A stretch of DNA of 64,000 nt from CAYLPJ01 sp964385465 (GTDB lineage: Bacteria > Planctomycetota > Phycisphaerae > SM23-33), in assembly GCA_964385465.1 (NCBI GenBank), contig CAYLPJ010000004.1, forward strand, positions 95,248 through 159,247, in the 5' to 3' direction. The first letter of the stretch is position 1. Every line of letters begins with the position of its first letter. Both the position numbers and the translations under genes were made by a program. A model generated the notes under the pieces. It made no database searches. It saw nothing but the letters and a program-made list of their open reading frames with translations, and was not told the DNA's origin. This document shows, one piece after another, positions 7,782 to 17,800 of the stretch.

Positions 7782-9677
7782 ATGTCCGACCATGACTCCG
7801 ACAACCGCTCCGGCCGGCGGTGGCTTCGCCGCCTGCTGACCGCCCTTGGCTGCCTGCTGCTGTTTCTCGTGGCGGCCCTCGCGGCCGTGAAGTGGTGGGT
7901 CGCCCCGCTGGTCATCCGCACGCAGGCGGAGTCGGCGCTGGGCGACTACTGGGGCGGCGAGGCGGCCGTCGGTCGCGTCGAGTTCCACTACACCGCCCCG
8001 ATCCTGCTGGGCGAGGTCACGCTGACCGATCCGAACGGCCGGCGATGGGCGCGGGTCGAGAGCGTCCGGGCGGTGCTCCGCGACTGGCCTGGAACCCGCC
8101 CGGTGCTGACGGCGGTGGAGGTCGGCCCGGTCGAGCTGACGGCCCACGTCGCCGGCGGGCGCTGCCGGCCCCCGCTGCGGGAGCCGCGGGCCGAGCCGAG
8201 CGACCTCGGCGAGTACGTCGAGCTGCTGCGCGTCGCGGCCGAGGACATCCGCATCGCCGCGGTGGACCACGACAGCGGGCGGCGCGTGGCGCGTCGGCTG
8301 GCGTTCGGGTTGACGCGCCCGGACGGCAGCTCCCCGTACGGCGTGCGGCTGACCGAGCGGCTGCCCAGCGGCGGGGAGGCGACGCTGCTGGACGGCAACG
8401 TTCACGGGGACACGACGGAGGCGGCGCTGCGGGTGACCGTGGACCAGCCGCTGCGGAAGCCGGAGGTGGCCTTCGCCCTCGGCCTGGCCGGGCCGGCGGG
8501 CCTGCGGGAGTTGGCCGGCGACGTCCGGGTGGACCTGGCGATCACGGGGCGGCTGGACGAGCCCAACAGCCTCCGCCCTCGCGGCGAGCTGGCCCTGGCG
8601 GGCTTCCGCGCCGCCGGGGAGACGCCGATCGTCCACGGCGTGGACGTCCGCATGGATGTCGACGGCAGCAGCGGAACGCTCCGCCGGGCCGACGCCAACA
8701 CCCCCGCCGGCAGCGTGCGCATCCAGGAGACGCCCTTCCGCTGGGACGCCGGCACGGGGACGCTGTCGGCCGACGTCGGCGACGTGCTCCTCACCGGCCG
8801 CGGGGGCGACCCGGGGCCGTTCTGGCGCGACGCGCTGGGCGGCGTGACCGCGGACGGGCAGGTCCGCCTGTCGGGCAAGGTGGCCATCCGCCCGGCGCGG
8901 TTGGATGAGTCCACCTTCGACCTGATGACCCACCCGCGGATCCGCCACGTGCACTTCGCCGCCGACCCCAACCGGGACCTGCGGGACATCTCGGCCGGCT
9001 ACGTTCGCCTGCGCCCGACGCGTATCGACGCCGACCGCCTGGAGGGCCGCTTCGCCAGGGGCCGCGTGCGGTTCACCGGCGCGGTGTTCGTCGAGGACGG
9101 CGCCACGCCGGCGACGATTCGCGACTGGGGGCGGGTCGAACGGCTCGGCGGCGGCGGGAACCTGTTCATGGACGACGTGGACCTCGTCGCCGTGCCCATC
9201 CTGCCCGGGCTGCTGCGCGTGATGAACGTCCTGCCCGAGGGCCGCAGCGGCGTCAGCGACGTCAACGCCGATCTGACGCTGGCCGGCGGGGTCGTGACCG
9301 TGCAGAAGGGACGGCTGGCCAATCCCCTCTCGGCCCTGGCGGCCGAGAAGGGAGGCACGGTGGACCTGCGCAAGGGCACGATCGACGGGCACGTGGTGGT
9401 CGTCCCGCTCAAGCCGCTGCACGACGTGCTCAGCAAGATTCCCCTGGTGAACCTCACGGTGGGGTTCAAGGACCGCCTGTCGCGGTTCCGCGTGCAGGGC
9501 CCGTGGACGGCCAGCCCGGGCAAGCTGGTCAAGCCCCAGCCGCTGGAGAACCTCGCCGAAGGCACCGGGGAGTTCTTCAAGGGCGTCGCCAAGGCCGGCG
9601 GGCAGCTCGGCAAGGGCGTGGTCAGGGGCCTCGGCGATGTCCTCAACGCCCTCGACCTTTCCGGCCCGAAGCGGTAG
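7782..9677 (+). CDS. AsmA-like membrane-anchored periplasmic protein
   Basis: The 631-residue product has a basic cytoplasmic tail, one transmembrane helix at about residues 19-42, and a long beta-rich periplasmic part. The layout resembles AsmA/YhdP/TamB-type proteins, which bridge the envelope and move or check outer-membrane lipids. The C-terminal third (from about residue 470, MNVLPEGRSGVSDVNADLTL) resembles the AsmA C-terminal repeat, in which a helical tail follows. The final 50 residues are an amphipathic Gly/Lys-rich helix. GGAGGTG at 7771 fixes the start. It lies divergent from the GH2-like gene and 41 bp before the sugar-isomerase pair. The exact role is inferred from fold-type similarity only. 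Confidence 0.6.
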   Translation: MSDHDSDNRSGRRWLRRLLTALGCLLLFLVAALAAVKWWVAPLVIRTQAESALGDYWGGEAAVGRVEFHYTAPILLGEVTLTDPNGRRWARVESVRAVLRDWPGTRPVLTAVEVGPVELTAHVAGGRCRPPLREPRAEPSDLGEYVELLRVAAEDIRIAAVDHDSGRRVARRLAFGLTRPDGSSPYGVRLTERLPSGGEATLLDGNVHGDTTEAALRVTVDQPLRKPEVAFALGLAGPAGLRELAGDVRVDLAITGRLDEPNSLRPRGELALAGFRAAGETPIVHGVDVRMDVDGSSGTLRRADANTPAGSVRIQETPFRWDAGTGTLSADVGDVLLTGRGGDPGPFWRDALGGVTADGQVRLSGKVAIRPARLDESTFDLMTHPRIRHVHFAADPNRDLRDISAGYVRLRPTRIDADRLEGRFARGRVRFTGAVFVEDGATPATIRDWGRVERLGGGGNLFMDDVDLVAVPILPGLLRVMNVLPEGRSGVSDVNADLTLAGGVVTVQKGRLANPLSALAAEKGGTVDLRKGTIDGHVVVVPLKPLHDVLSKIPLVNLTVGFKDRLSRFRVQGPWTASPGKLVKPQPLENLAEGTGEFFKGVAKAGGQLGKGVVRGLGDVLNALDLSGPKR

Positions 9678-9718
9678 AAAGGACGGCGGCGAATGCCGAG
9701 TCCACCAGGAGACATTCC

Positions 9719-10642
9719 ATGAGCGAGCAAATGACGAGAAGGCGGTTCCTTCACCGCGCGGCCGCGGCGGGCGGCGCCGTCGCCCTGCCCGGCGCCCTGG
9801 CCGATCCCCTCGCGGCCGCGGATGCCCCGGGCGGGAAGATGCGGTTCGGGCTGGTGACCTACCTGTGGGCGAAGGACTGGAAGCTCGGGGAGCTGATCGC
9901 CAACTGCGAGAAGACGAAGGTCCTCGGCGTGGAGCTTCGGACGACGCACAAGCACGGGGTCGAGCGCGACCTGAACGCCAGGCAGCGGGCGGAGGTGAAG
10001 AAGCGTTTCGACGACTCGCCGGTCACGCTGGTGGGGCTGGGCAGCAACGAGCGGTTCGACCACCCGGACCCGGACCGGCTGAAACGGGCCATCGAGGCCA
10101 CCCGGGCGTTTCTGGAACTCAGCCGGGACTGCGGCGGCGGCGGGGTGAAGGTCAAGCCGAACAGCTTTCACAAGAACGTCCCCCGGGAGAAGACCATCGA
10201 GCAGATCGGGCGCAGCCTCAACGAGCTGGGCGCCTTCGCCGCCGAGATCGGCCAGGAGGTCCGCCTGGAGGTCCACGGGCAGTGCTCGGAGCTGCCGACG
10301 ATCAAGCGGATCATGGACGTGGCGACGCACGAGGCCGTCGGGGTCTGCTGGAACTCCAACGCCGCGGACCTCAAGGGCAAGGGCCTGGAGCACAACTTCG
10401 CCCTGGTGAAGGACCGCTTCGGCGCGACCGCTCACGTGCGGGCGTTCGACGCCAAGGGCAACGACTACCCGTGGGCGAAGCTGATCCGGCTGTTCGCGGA
10501 GATGGACTACGACGGGTGGGTTCTGCTGGAGGCGCGGGCGAAGCGCAAGGACTACGCCGCCGCCCTCGCCCGCCAGCGGGAGCTGTTCGAGACCATGGCC
10601 GCCGAGGCCCGAAAGCAACTTTCCGCCGCGTCGGCCGTTTAA
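9719..10642 (+). CDS. Tat-exported sugar phosphate isomerase/epimerase-like TIM barrel
   Basis: The 307-residue product begins with a twin-arginine signal (TRRRFLHRA, residues 6-14, then a hydrophobic Ala/Gly stretch to about residue 35). The mature part is an AP-endonuclease-2/xylose-isomerase-type TIM barrel. Acidic and histidine residues sit at strand ends where the family binds metal (GVELRT near 62, LEVHGQ near 182, HVRAFD near 239, LLEARA near 269). Exported members of this family are common beside Gfo/Idh/MocA proteins in Planctomycetota and act on sugars. AGGAGA at 9707 supports the ATG at 9719. It is 42 bp upstream of the Gfo/Idh/MocA gene and probably shares its transcript. The substrate cannot be deduced. 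Confidence 0.8.
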   Translation: MSEQMTRRRFLHRAAAAGGAVALPGALADPLAAADAPGGKMRFGLVTYLWAKDWKLGELIANCEKTKVLGVELRTTHKHGVERDLNARQRAEVKKRFDDSPVTLVGLGSNERFDHPDPDRLKRAIEATRAFLELSRDCGGGGVKVKPNSFHKNVPREKTIEQIGRSLNELGAFAAEIGQEVRLEVHGQCSELPTIKRIMDVATHEAVGVCWNSNAADLKGKGLEHNFALVKDRFGATAHVRAFDAKGNDYPWAKLIRLFAEMDYDGWVLLEARAKRKDYAAALARQRELFETMAAEARKQLSAASAV

Positions 10643-10684
10643 GGTGCCAAGGGAACCCGAGCGCAACACTGGAAGGAGACACAC

Positions 10685-12148
10685 ATGCGCAAGTTGGAAC
10701 GTCGTACATTTCTCAAGGGCGCTCTGGGCGCCGCCGGGGCGGCCGCGACCGTCACCATCTCCGGCACCAAGGCCGGGGCGAAGGTCGTCGGGGCGAACAA
10801 CCGTTTCCGCATCGCGGTGGCGGGGATGCACGGGCGGGGCAACAGCCACGCGGGCAGCTACGTCAAGATGAAGGACGTCGAGCTGGCCTACGTGATCGAC
10901 CCGGACAAGAAGGTCCGCGACCGGGCGGCCAAGCGATACACCGAAAAGGCCGACGGCTACGAGGTCAAGGGCCTGACGGACTTCCGCGAGGCGCTGGAGG
11001 ACAAGGACCTCGACGCCATCTCGATCGCCACGCCGAACCACTGGCACTCGCTGATGACGATCCTGGCCGCCCAGGCGGGCAAGCACGTCTACGTCGAGAA
11101 GCCCGCCAGCCACGACATCTACGAGGGCCGCGTCGCCGTCGAGGCATGGAAGAAGTACGGCGTGGTCATCCAGCACGGCACGCAGCAGCGAAGCAGCGGC
11201 GGGCGGGCCCGTCAGATGGCGGCGATCCGGGCGGGCAAGTACGGCCGGCTGAAGATCAGCTACGGCTACTGCTGCAAGCCTCGCGGGGGCATCGGTCACA
11301 AGAAGCCCGAGGATCCGCCGAGCAACCTGGACTGGAACCTGTGGCGCGGCCCGGCGGTGATCGACCAGTACCACGACAACTACGTGCACTACGACTGGCA
11401 CTGGTTCTGGAAGACGGGCAACGGGGATCTGAACAACCAGGGCACGCACCAGTTGGACGTCGCCCAGTGGGCGATCGACGACGATCAGACGCACCCGGTC
11501 CGCGCGATGGCGATCGGCGGGCGGTTCAAGTGGGACGACCAGGGCGAGACGCCGAACACGATGTTCGCCATCGCCCAGTACCCCAACGGGCAGTACGTCT
11601 TCTTCAACGTCCGCAACGTCAACTACAAGGGGTACAAGCGGCAGGTGATGAACGAGTTCTACTTCGAGGACGGCGGGTTCATCGACCGCGGCGGCAAGTA
11701 CCACGCGGGCAAGGGCAAGCCGCCCGAGGACGTCGAGGTCCCCGACGTGAAGGTCACCGGCGGCGGAACGTTCGGCAGCTTCGTCACCGCCGCCCGGGCC
11801 GGCAAGCAGGAGATGTCCAACGCCGACATGTACGAGGCGCACCTCTCCTGCGTCGTCGGGCACCTGATGAACAACTCCTACCGCCTCGGCAAGAAGGTGC
11901 CCTTCAACGCCAAGGCCGGCAAGTTCGGCGACAACAAGGACGCCTACGAGCACTTCATGAAGCTCCACGAGATCATGGCCGAGGGCGTCGGCGTCCCCGA
12001 GAACGAGGCCGAGTACACCGTCGGCCCGTGGCTGACCTTCGACCCCAAGACCGAGCGGTTCACCGGCGAGCACGCCGACGAGGCCAACAAGCTCGTCCGC
12101 GACCCCAACCGCAAGGAATTCCAGATCCCCGACGCTGACAAGGTCTAG
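10685..12148 (+). CDS. Tat-exported Gfo/Idh/MocA family oxidoreductase
   Basis: The 487-residue product has a Tat signal (RRTFLKG at residues 6-12) and then a Rossmann domain with AGMHGRG near residue 47. The family's EKP motif is at residues 138-140, and IATPNHWH precedes it. The C-terminal part is the larger substrate-binding domain of the 'IDH/MocA-like, bacterial type' proteins. These use NAD(P) to oxidise sugars, or a tightly bound cofactor when periplasmic. Folding with the cofactor in the cytoplasm would explain Tat export. The upstream sugar isomerase is the probable partner. The stop codon directly abuts the palindromic element at 12149. Confidence 0.9.
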   Translation: MRKLERRTFLKGALGAAGAAATVTISGTKAGAKVVGANNRFRIAVAGMHGRGNSHAGSYVKMKDVELAYVIDPDKKVRDRAAKRYTEKADGYEVKGLTDFREALEDKDLDAISIATPNHWHSLMTILAAQAGKHVYVEKPASHDIYEGRVAVEAWKKYGVVIQHGTQQRSSGGRARQMAAIRAGKYGRLKISYGYCCKPRGGIGHKKPEDPPSNLDWNLWRGPAVIDQYHDNYVHYDWHWFWKTGNGDLNNQGTHQLDVAQWAIDDDQTHPVRAMAIGGRFKWDDQGETPNTMFAIAQYPNGQYVFFNVRNVNYKGYKRQVMNEFYFEDGGFIDRGGKYHAGKGKPPEDVEVPDVKVTGGGTFGSFVTAARAGKQEMSNADMYEAHLSCVVGHLMNNSYRLGKKVPFNAKAGKFGDNKDAYEHFMKLHEIMAEGVGVPENEAEYTVGPWLTFDPKTERFTGEHADEANKLVRDPNRKEFQIPDADKV

Positions 12149-12308
12149 CAGTCCGTTGAAGAAGTGCTTCGTCGCCGAGAGCGAGGGATTCTTCGGTCCG
12201 GCAAGGAAGGGAAACGGAGGCGAATCTCCATGATTCGCTGAGTTTGCCTGACGCCGCCGGAACGAAGAAGACCCGCTCGCAGGCCGAATCGACTTCTTCA
12301 ACGGGCTG
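12149..12308. repeat. 160-bp MITE-like palindromic element
   Basis: The ends are 17-bp inverted repeats, CAGTCCGTTGAAGAAGT at 12149-12165 and its complement at 12292-12308, with one mismatch. Inner segments also pair (GTCCGGCA region with GCCGGAAC region), giving one long imperfect hairpin. It encodes nothing. It starts at the base after the Gfo/Idh/MocA stop codon, so it could serve as that gene's terminator. No target-site duplication is obvious. The remaining 157 bp to the next gene show no further feature. Confidence 0.5.
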
Positions 12309-12465
12309 CTGGCCGCCCGACGCCACCGGCCGGACCGAGCGCCGGGCGTCGCGCCCGGCTCGCCGACGGTCGCGGCCGACGGGCAGCCTCGAAAAGGCGG
12401 CAGATGTCAACGAAACGGGCGGGCGGACGCTACAGTCCGCCCGCCCGTTCTCGTTGGCGAAGCGA

Positions 12466-13875
12466 TCAGAACGCCCCGACGCGGGGCTGGCCCGGATCGG
12501 TGGCGAGCATGGTCGCGTCGAAGAGGCGCCGGGTCAGCTCGAAGCGGACCTCCGCGTGCGACGGGTCCGACCAGAGGTTGTCGAACTCCCCCGGGTCCGC
12601 CCGCAGGTCGTACAGTTCGCCGACGTCCCGGCCGTGGTAGACCACCAGCTTGTACCGCTCGTCGGCCAGCATGTTCGCGTGCGTTGCATGGCCGACGGGC
12701 ATCGCGTCGTGGTACTCGCAGCGGACGAAGTCCCGGAACCGATCCGCCGGGGCCTCGCCGCGGAGGATCGGCATGAGGCTGCGCCCGTGGACGTCCTCGG
12801 GGATTTCGAGCCCCGTCGCCTCCATCAGCGTGACGGGCACGTCGGCCAATTCCACCAGGGCCTCGCCGCGGAGCCCCTCGCGCACCCGCCCGGGCCAGGA
12901 GACGATCAGCGGCACGCGGACGGCGCCGTCGTAGAAGCGAGCCCCCTTCTGGAGCAGCCCGTGGTCGCCGAGCATGTCGCCGTGGTCGCTCATGAACACC
13001 ACGATCGTCCGCTCCCGCTGCCCGGTGGCCTCCAGGGCCTCCAGCATCCGCCCGACGTTCTCGTCGATCAGCTCGATCTGCGCCCAGTAGGCGGCCACCA
13101 TGCGGCGGGCGTCGTAGGTGGCGGGGTCCACCGGCTCGCGGGTCTGGTGGTCGACCTCCGCGAACGCCCGCTGGGACTCCATCTCCTCGGGGCGGAACAG
13201 CGGCAGGGGCATGGCGTCGACGTCCATGCGATCCATGTATTCCGGCGGGGGGTCGAAGACCGGGTGCGGGTCGAACGGGTTGACGCTCATCAGCCAAGGC
13301 CCGTCCCGGTCCTGCGAGAGGAACTCGATCGCCCTCTCGGCGCACCAGGTGGTCTGGTGGTGCTCGGCCGGGATGCCGGTCTGCACGAGCCCCCCGCTGC
13401 CGTGCAGCGCCCCGTAGTCCACGCCCCTGCCCGCCAGCCAGGCCTGGTAGTCGTGGGCCTCGCCCGGCCAGTAGTCCTCGGGCTGGGGATGGTGGCTCCA
13501 CTTGAAGAAACGGTAGCCGTCCTCGCAGCGCCGCTCCACCCGCCCGTTGGCGGCCGAGAGGTGCAGCTTGCCCGACAGCCCGCAGTCGTAGCCGGTCTCG
13601 GCCAGGCGGCGGGTGATGAGCTTCTCCGGGCACGGGAAGAACTCGTTGCCGTTGCGGTTGACGTGCAGCGTGGAGGGGTAGTAGCCGGTCAGGAAACACG
13701 CGCGACTGGGCGTGCAGATGGGGCTCTGGCTGTAGCATCGCGTAAAGGCCGTCCCCTCGGCGCACAGGCGGTCGAGGTTCGGCGTGCGGATGTGCCGGTT
13801 GCCCAGCGCGGCGACGGTGTCCCACCGCTGCTGGTCCGTGCAGATCCACAGGATGTTCGGGCGGTCGTCAGGCAT
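12466..13875 (-). CDS. sulfatase (Cys-type, formylglycine-dependent)
   Basis: The 469-residue product is a type I sulfatase. The metal-binding start NILWICTDQQ (Asp14, Gln15) is followed by the activation motif CTPSR (Cys54 to Arg58), whose cysteine is converted to formylglycine. A second metal region, MSDHGDMLGDHGL, occurs in the second half. No signal peptide is present, unlike most secreted sulfatases, so it would act in the cytoplasm or the N-terminus is not the one used. It probably removes sulfate from an imported sugar. It is 38 bp downstream of the amidohydrolase gene and likely co-transcribed. No sulfatase-maturating enzyme is in the window. Confidence 0.9.
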   Translation of the reverse strand: MPDDRPNILWICTDQQRWDTVAALGNRHIRTPNLDRLCAEGTAFTRCYSQSPICTPSRACFLTGYYPSTLHVNRNGNEFFPCPEKLITRRLAETGYDCGLSGKLHLSAANGRVERRCEDGYRFFKWSHHPQPEDYWPGEAHDYQAWLAGRGVDYGALHGSGGLVQTGIPAEHHQTTWCAERAIEFLSQDRDGPWLMSVNPFDPHPVFDPPPEYMDRMDVDAMPLPLFRPEEMESQRAFAEVDHQTREPVDPATYDARRMVAAYWAQIELIDENVGRMLEALEATGQRERTIVVFMSDHGDMLGDHGLLQKGARFYDGAVRVPLIVSWPGRVREGLRGEALVELADVPVTLMEATGLEIPEDVHGRSLMPILRGEAPADRFRDFVRCEYHDAMPVGHATHANMLADERYKLVVYHGRDVGELYDLRADPGEFDNLWSDPSHAEVRFELTRRLFDATMLATDPGQPRVGAF

Positions 13876-13913
13876 CGGCGCTCCTTGCGCTGTGTGGGCG
13901 GGATTCGCCCCCG

Positions 13914-14717
13914 CTACGGTTTCGGCGGGAACAACTCGTCGGCCGTGCCGGCGAGGATGCGCTGCCGCACGGCCTCGTCGAGGCCGAGCTGGTCGAAGAT
14001 CTCGATGTCCAGCCGCAGGTGCTCGGGCTGCTTGTCCAGCCCGCCGGGGACGCGGCTGTCGGTGCCCCAGAGCATCCGCTCGGGCCCGCAGAACGACAGC
14101 GTGTTGGCCAGTGCCTGGCCGCGGATGTGCGCCGGCGTGCCGCGCGTCAGGTCCACGTAGCTCTGCCAGCCGGCCTTGTCGTACCCGACGGCCGCCTTCA
14201 TCCGCCCCATGACGGCCAGGCACTCCTCGCACCACGGCCAGGAGATGTGCGCCATGGCGAAGCGGATGCTGGGATAGTGCAGCAGCTTCTCGAGGTGGAC
14301 GGGGCGGCAGAACCGCGAGCCGTCGTCGTTGGCGTAGAGGATGCCGGTATGGATCAGCACGCTCGCGCGGAGCTCGTGGAGCGTCTCCCAGAACGGCTCG
14401 AGCCTCTCCTCCCACGCGTACCAGTGGTCGGGGATCAGCTTGATGCCGGTGAAACCCATCTCCTCGAGGGCCTCGCGGGCCAGGCCGTTGCAGCCGGGGA
14501 TCGTCGGCGACAGCCACGCCAGCCCGGCGATGCGGTCCGGCGCGGCCTCGACGAGCCGCCGCGTGACCTCCAGGTTGGCCCGGAGCTTCTGGAGCGACAC
14601 CCGCTCCTGCGGCGAGCAGACGCAGATCCGCTCGACGCCGTTGGCGTCCATGTTTCGCAGCACCTCGGCCGGGTCGGCCTCGCCGACCTGGTGCACGTGG
14701 CAATCGACAATTCGCAT
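13914..14717 (-). CDS. amidohydrolase 2 family TIM-barrel hydrolase
   Basis: The 267-residue product opens with MRIVDCHVHQ, whose DxHxH motif binds the first metal of the amidohydrolase superfamily. Further metal or catalytic candidates are the histidines in VLIHTG and AMAHISWPW and the late WGTDSR aspartate. Family members act as hydrolases or decarboxylases on cyclic or aromatic acids and lactones. Here the pairing with a sulfatase suggests a lactonase-like step in sugar breakdown, which is inference. The ATG at 14717 lies within a region of good codon usage. The gene leads a two-gene unit with the sulfatase. Confidence 0.8.
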   Translation of the reverse strand: MRIVDCHVHQVGEADPAEVLRNMDANGVERICVCSPQERVSLQKLRANLEVTRRLVEAAPDRIAGLAWLSPTIPGCNGLAREALEEMGFTGIKLIPDHWYAWEERLEPFWETLHELRASVLIHTGILYANDDGSRFCRPVHLEKLLHYPSIRFAMAHISWPWCEECLAVMGRMKAAVGYDKAGWQSYVDLTRGTPAHIRGQALANTLSFCGPERMLWGTDSRVPGGLDKQPEHLRLDIEIFDQLGLDEAVRQRILAGTADELFPPKP

Positions 14718-14817
14718 GGGGCTGCCTCTCGGGGGCTGGACAGGACCGGCACTATGGAAGAGTTTCGTCCGGGCGACGCGAATAGCAAGGACGGATGCGC
14801 CGCCGCGGCCGACGGGG

Positions 14818-17800
14818 CTACTTCGCCGCGGCCGTGATCGCCGCCACGACCGCCATCCCGAGCTTCTCGCCGGCGTCGGTGATGGCCAGCTCCACGCTGC
14901 CGATCGCCTTGTCCGGGTGGGGGTTCTCCCACATCGCGTGGTAGAGGACGGTCTTCCTTCCGCCGCGGGAATCCGCCTGCCAGGCCACGCGGGCCGCGGG
15001 CAGGTCCTTCGGCCGGCCGGCCAGCCAGGAACCGATCTCCCGCGTCAGGCGGACCGGGAAGCTCGCCTTGGACCCGTCGGCGTAGCGGACGGTGTACCGC
15101 AGCACCACCGGCGGATCGTCCGAGCGGAACTCGCCGCCCTTCTCCCGGAGGAACGTGTGCAGGAAGAACAGCCCGGCGGCCTTGCGGTCCACGGGCACCT
15201 CGATCCTGTCGGCACCCTTGAACTTGCCCATGCTGCCCAGCCCGGCGACGTTCGCCTCCGCCGGGGCAAGGGGGTTGTCGAAGATGGTGTAGGGCACGTC
15301 GCGCAGGCGCGTCGGCCCGGTGGGCAGCTTGGACAGGTCGTGCTCCGGGTCCGGCCAGTTGTCGTCGCGGGAGAGAAACAGGTTGACCTGGCCGCCGCCG
15401 AAGACCACCGGCGTGTAGCCGACGATATCCGTCCCGGCGGCCTTCGCCGGCTCCTCGCCGAACGCCGCGTGCAGGTTCGACAGCAGGTTCTTGACGATGC
15501 CCTTCTTCTTGGCGGCGTTCTCGGGGTTCGGCTCGGCGTCCAGCAGCTTGACCTGGTTGAGCACGACGCCGCCGGCGCCCATCGTGTAGCGGTTGAGCAC
15601 GCCGGCGGTCAGCAGCGGGTGGACCTTCTTGTGGAACGCGTCGGACCGCGTGGCGTGCAGCCAGAGGTTGTCGATGCCCAGCACGTTCTGCTTGCCGTCG
15701 CGGTTCCACTCGACGATCTCCATCTCGACGGACTCCGCCTCGACGGGCTCGAAGTCGAACCGCTGGACGACCGGCTTCTCGTGGACCTCCGTGTCGAACA
15801 CCAGCGGCTTGTCCGGCTCGCCGTCGAAGGTCAGCTTGAACTTCGTGATGTCGTGGTAGCCGCTGTTGGGAATGATCTCGAAGGCGTCGATCCGCTCGCG
15901 ACGAGGCAGCTTGACCGTCCACTTCGTCGGCGACCCGTCGAACAGGTGCAGGTAGAACAGGAACCGCCAGTTGTCCCGGCTGGTCATGTTGTTGACCATG
16001 TTCAGCGGGTGGTGGCCGCTGTTGAGCGGGTCCTCGTCGAAGTGCTTGAAGTACTTCGGAGAGGGATACTCGCAGAACGGGGCGATGTCCGTGTAGTCCA
16101 CGGCGTACGTGAACGCGTTCTTCGAGGGGATCTCCGTGTTCATGAAACGCATGTACCGCTTGCCGGTCGTCATGGCCACGTCCCGCTCGGAGATCCCGAT
16201 CGCCAGCGGATCGACCGGGCGGCGCAGCGAGACCCGCTCCTGGCGGAACGGGCGGATGATGTGATCGACGCCGACGAGGCTGTTGAAGCTCTCCAGCACC
16301 TCCGGCGTGACGCCCCAGACCATCACCCAGCCGCCGCCCTCGGTGAACGCGCGGACCTTCTCCGCCGCGCCGGCGAGGCGATTCAGGTTCGCCGCCGTCG
16401 CGTCCACGATCACGATCCTCGCCTTGCCGCTCTCGATCGCCTCGACCGGATCGTCGAACGCGGTGAAGGCCAGGTTGATCTCCTCGAGGAACCGGCGCTT
16501 CCGCTCGCCGTCGGGCGCCACGACCGCCACCGGGTTGATCACCCGCTCGTAGGCCAGGGCGTAGGTGACCATGTTGTCGAACAGCCGCTGGAAGACGGGG
16601 TCGGAGTCGAGCTTCGTCCCGGCCATCGCCTGGCAGAGCAGCAGCAGCCCGTCGCCGACCTGCGCCTCCAGCAGGGCGCTGTAGGCCAGGTCCGCGTCGC
16701 ACTGCATCAGCGACCGGGCGCCCTTGGACGGCTTCTCGTAGACCTCCCGGTAGACCAGGTGGTCGGCGCCCCGCGTGAAGAAGTCCTTCTGCTCCAGCCC
16801 CTCGAAGATCGGGTGCAGCATGTTCTCCATGAAGGCGATCCGCCCGGTGAAGCCGCTGACCTTCAAGTCCGCGTCCACCGCCTCGCCGAGAAGCGGGTGC
16901 TCCTGGTCCAGCACGATGATCCGTTTGCCCGCGGCCGCGAGCTGCTTCCACATCGCCGACCGCGCGTCCTGCTTGCTCAGCGAGTCCGGCCCGACGACGA
17001 TCAGCCGCGCGCCCACCGGGATCGCATCGGCGCTCTCGACGCGGGTGTGCTTCACGCCGCGCCGCTTCAGGCGGTCCGACACCGCGCCGGCCTTGTCCAG
17101 CACGACGATCCCGCCGGCGGGTGCGGGGGCCGTCGGGGCCCGGTCCGGGTCGATCACCGAGACGTCCTTGACCGCGCGGAAGACCTCCTCGCCGCCCTGC
17201 TCGCAGACGAGAGCCAGCGTGCCCTCGGCGCGGGCGTCGGTCTCGGGCATGGTCAGGGCGACCGCGAACTCACGGGCGGTCCCGGGCGCCAGGTCGAACG
17301 TCCGCTCGCCCTTGTCCACCGCCTTCCCGCCGAACGCGAGCGTCCACTTCGCGGTGACCGGATCGCCGCGGCGGGTCATGTTGAACACCTTCAGCGTGCG
17401 GTCCACCTTCGCGCCGGAGGCGTGGGTCCAGTCCCACTGGCGGCAGAACAGGGCCACCGGGGCCATGGACTCCATGTGGTAGCCCGGCCCGGTGAGCAGG
17501 TCCGCCGCGGCGACGCCCTGCCACCGCCAGCCCTCGACGTAGATCTGCCCCATCTTCTGCCGGGCGTTCTCGCAGTGGGCGATCCCACGGAAGCACTCCG
17601 AGCCGTCCACGCTGGCGAACCAGCCGATGGACTTGCCCCCCGTGTAGTAGCCCTCGCCGACGAACACCGGCTTGGTCATGTCCAGCACCGCGCGACGCCC
17701 GTGGGGGTTGCCCCCCCGCAGCCCGCGCGAGACCTCCCACGTGTACGCCTCGTCGGGATAGTGGCGGGCCTGCGAGACGGCCGGGTAGTGAATGCCCGTG

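Noticed and set aside
1976..7795. 1939-codon open frame on the plus strand opposite the GH2-like gene
   Set aside because: Very GC-rich codons make the antisense frame stop-free. It lacks family motifs and has a low-complexity Val/Gly/Arg/Leu composition, whereas the minus frame has a signal peptide and GH-A catalytic motifs.
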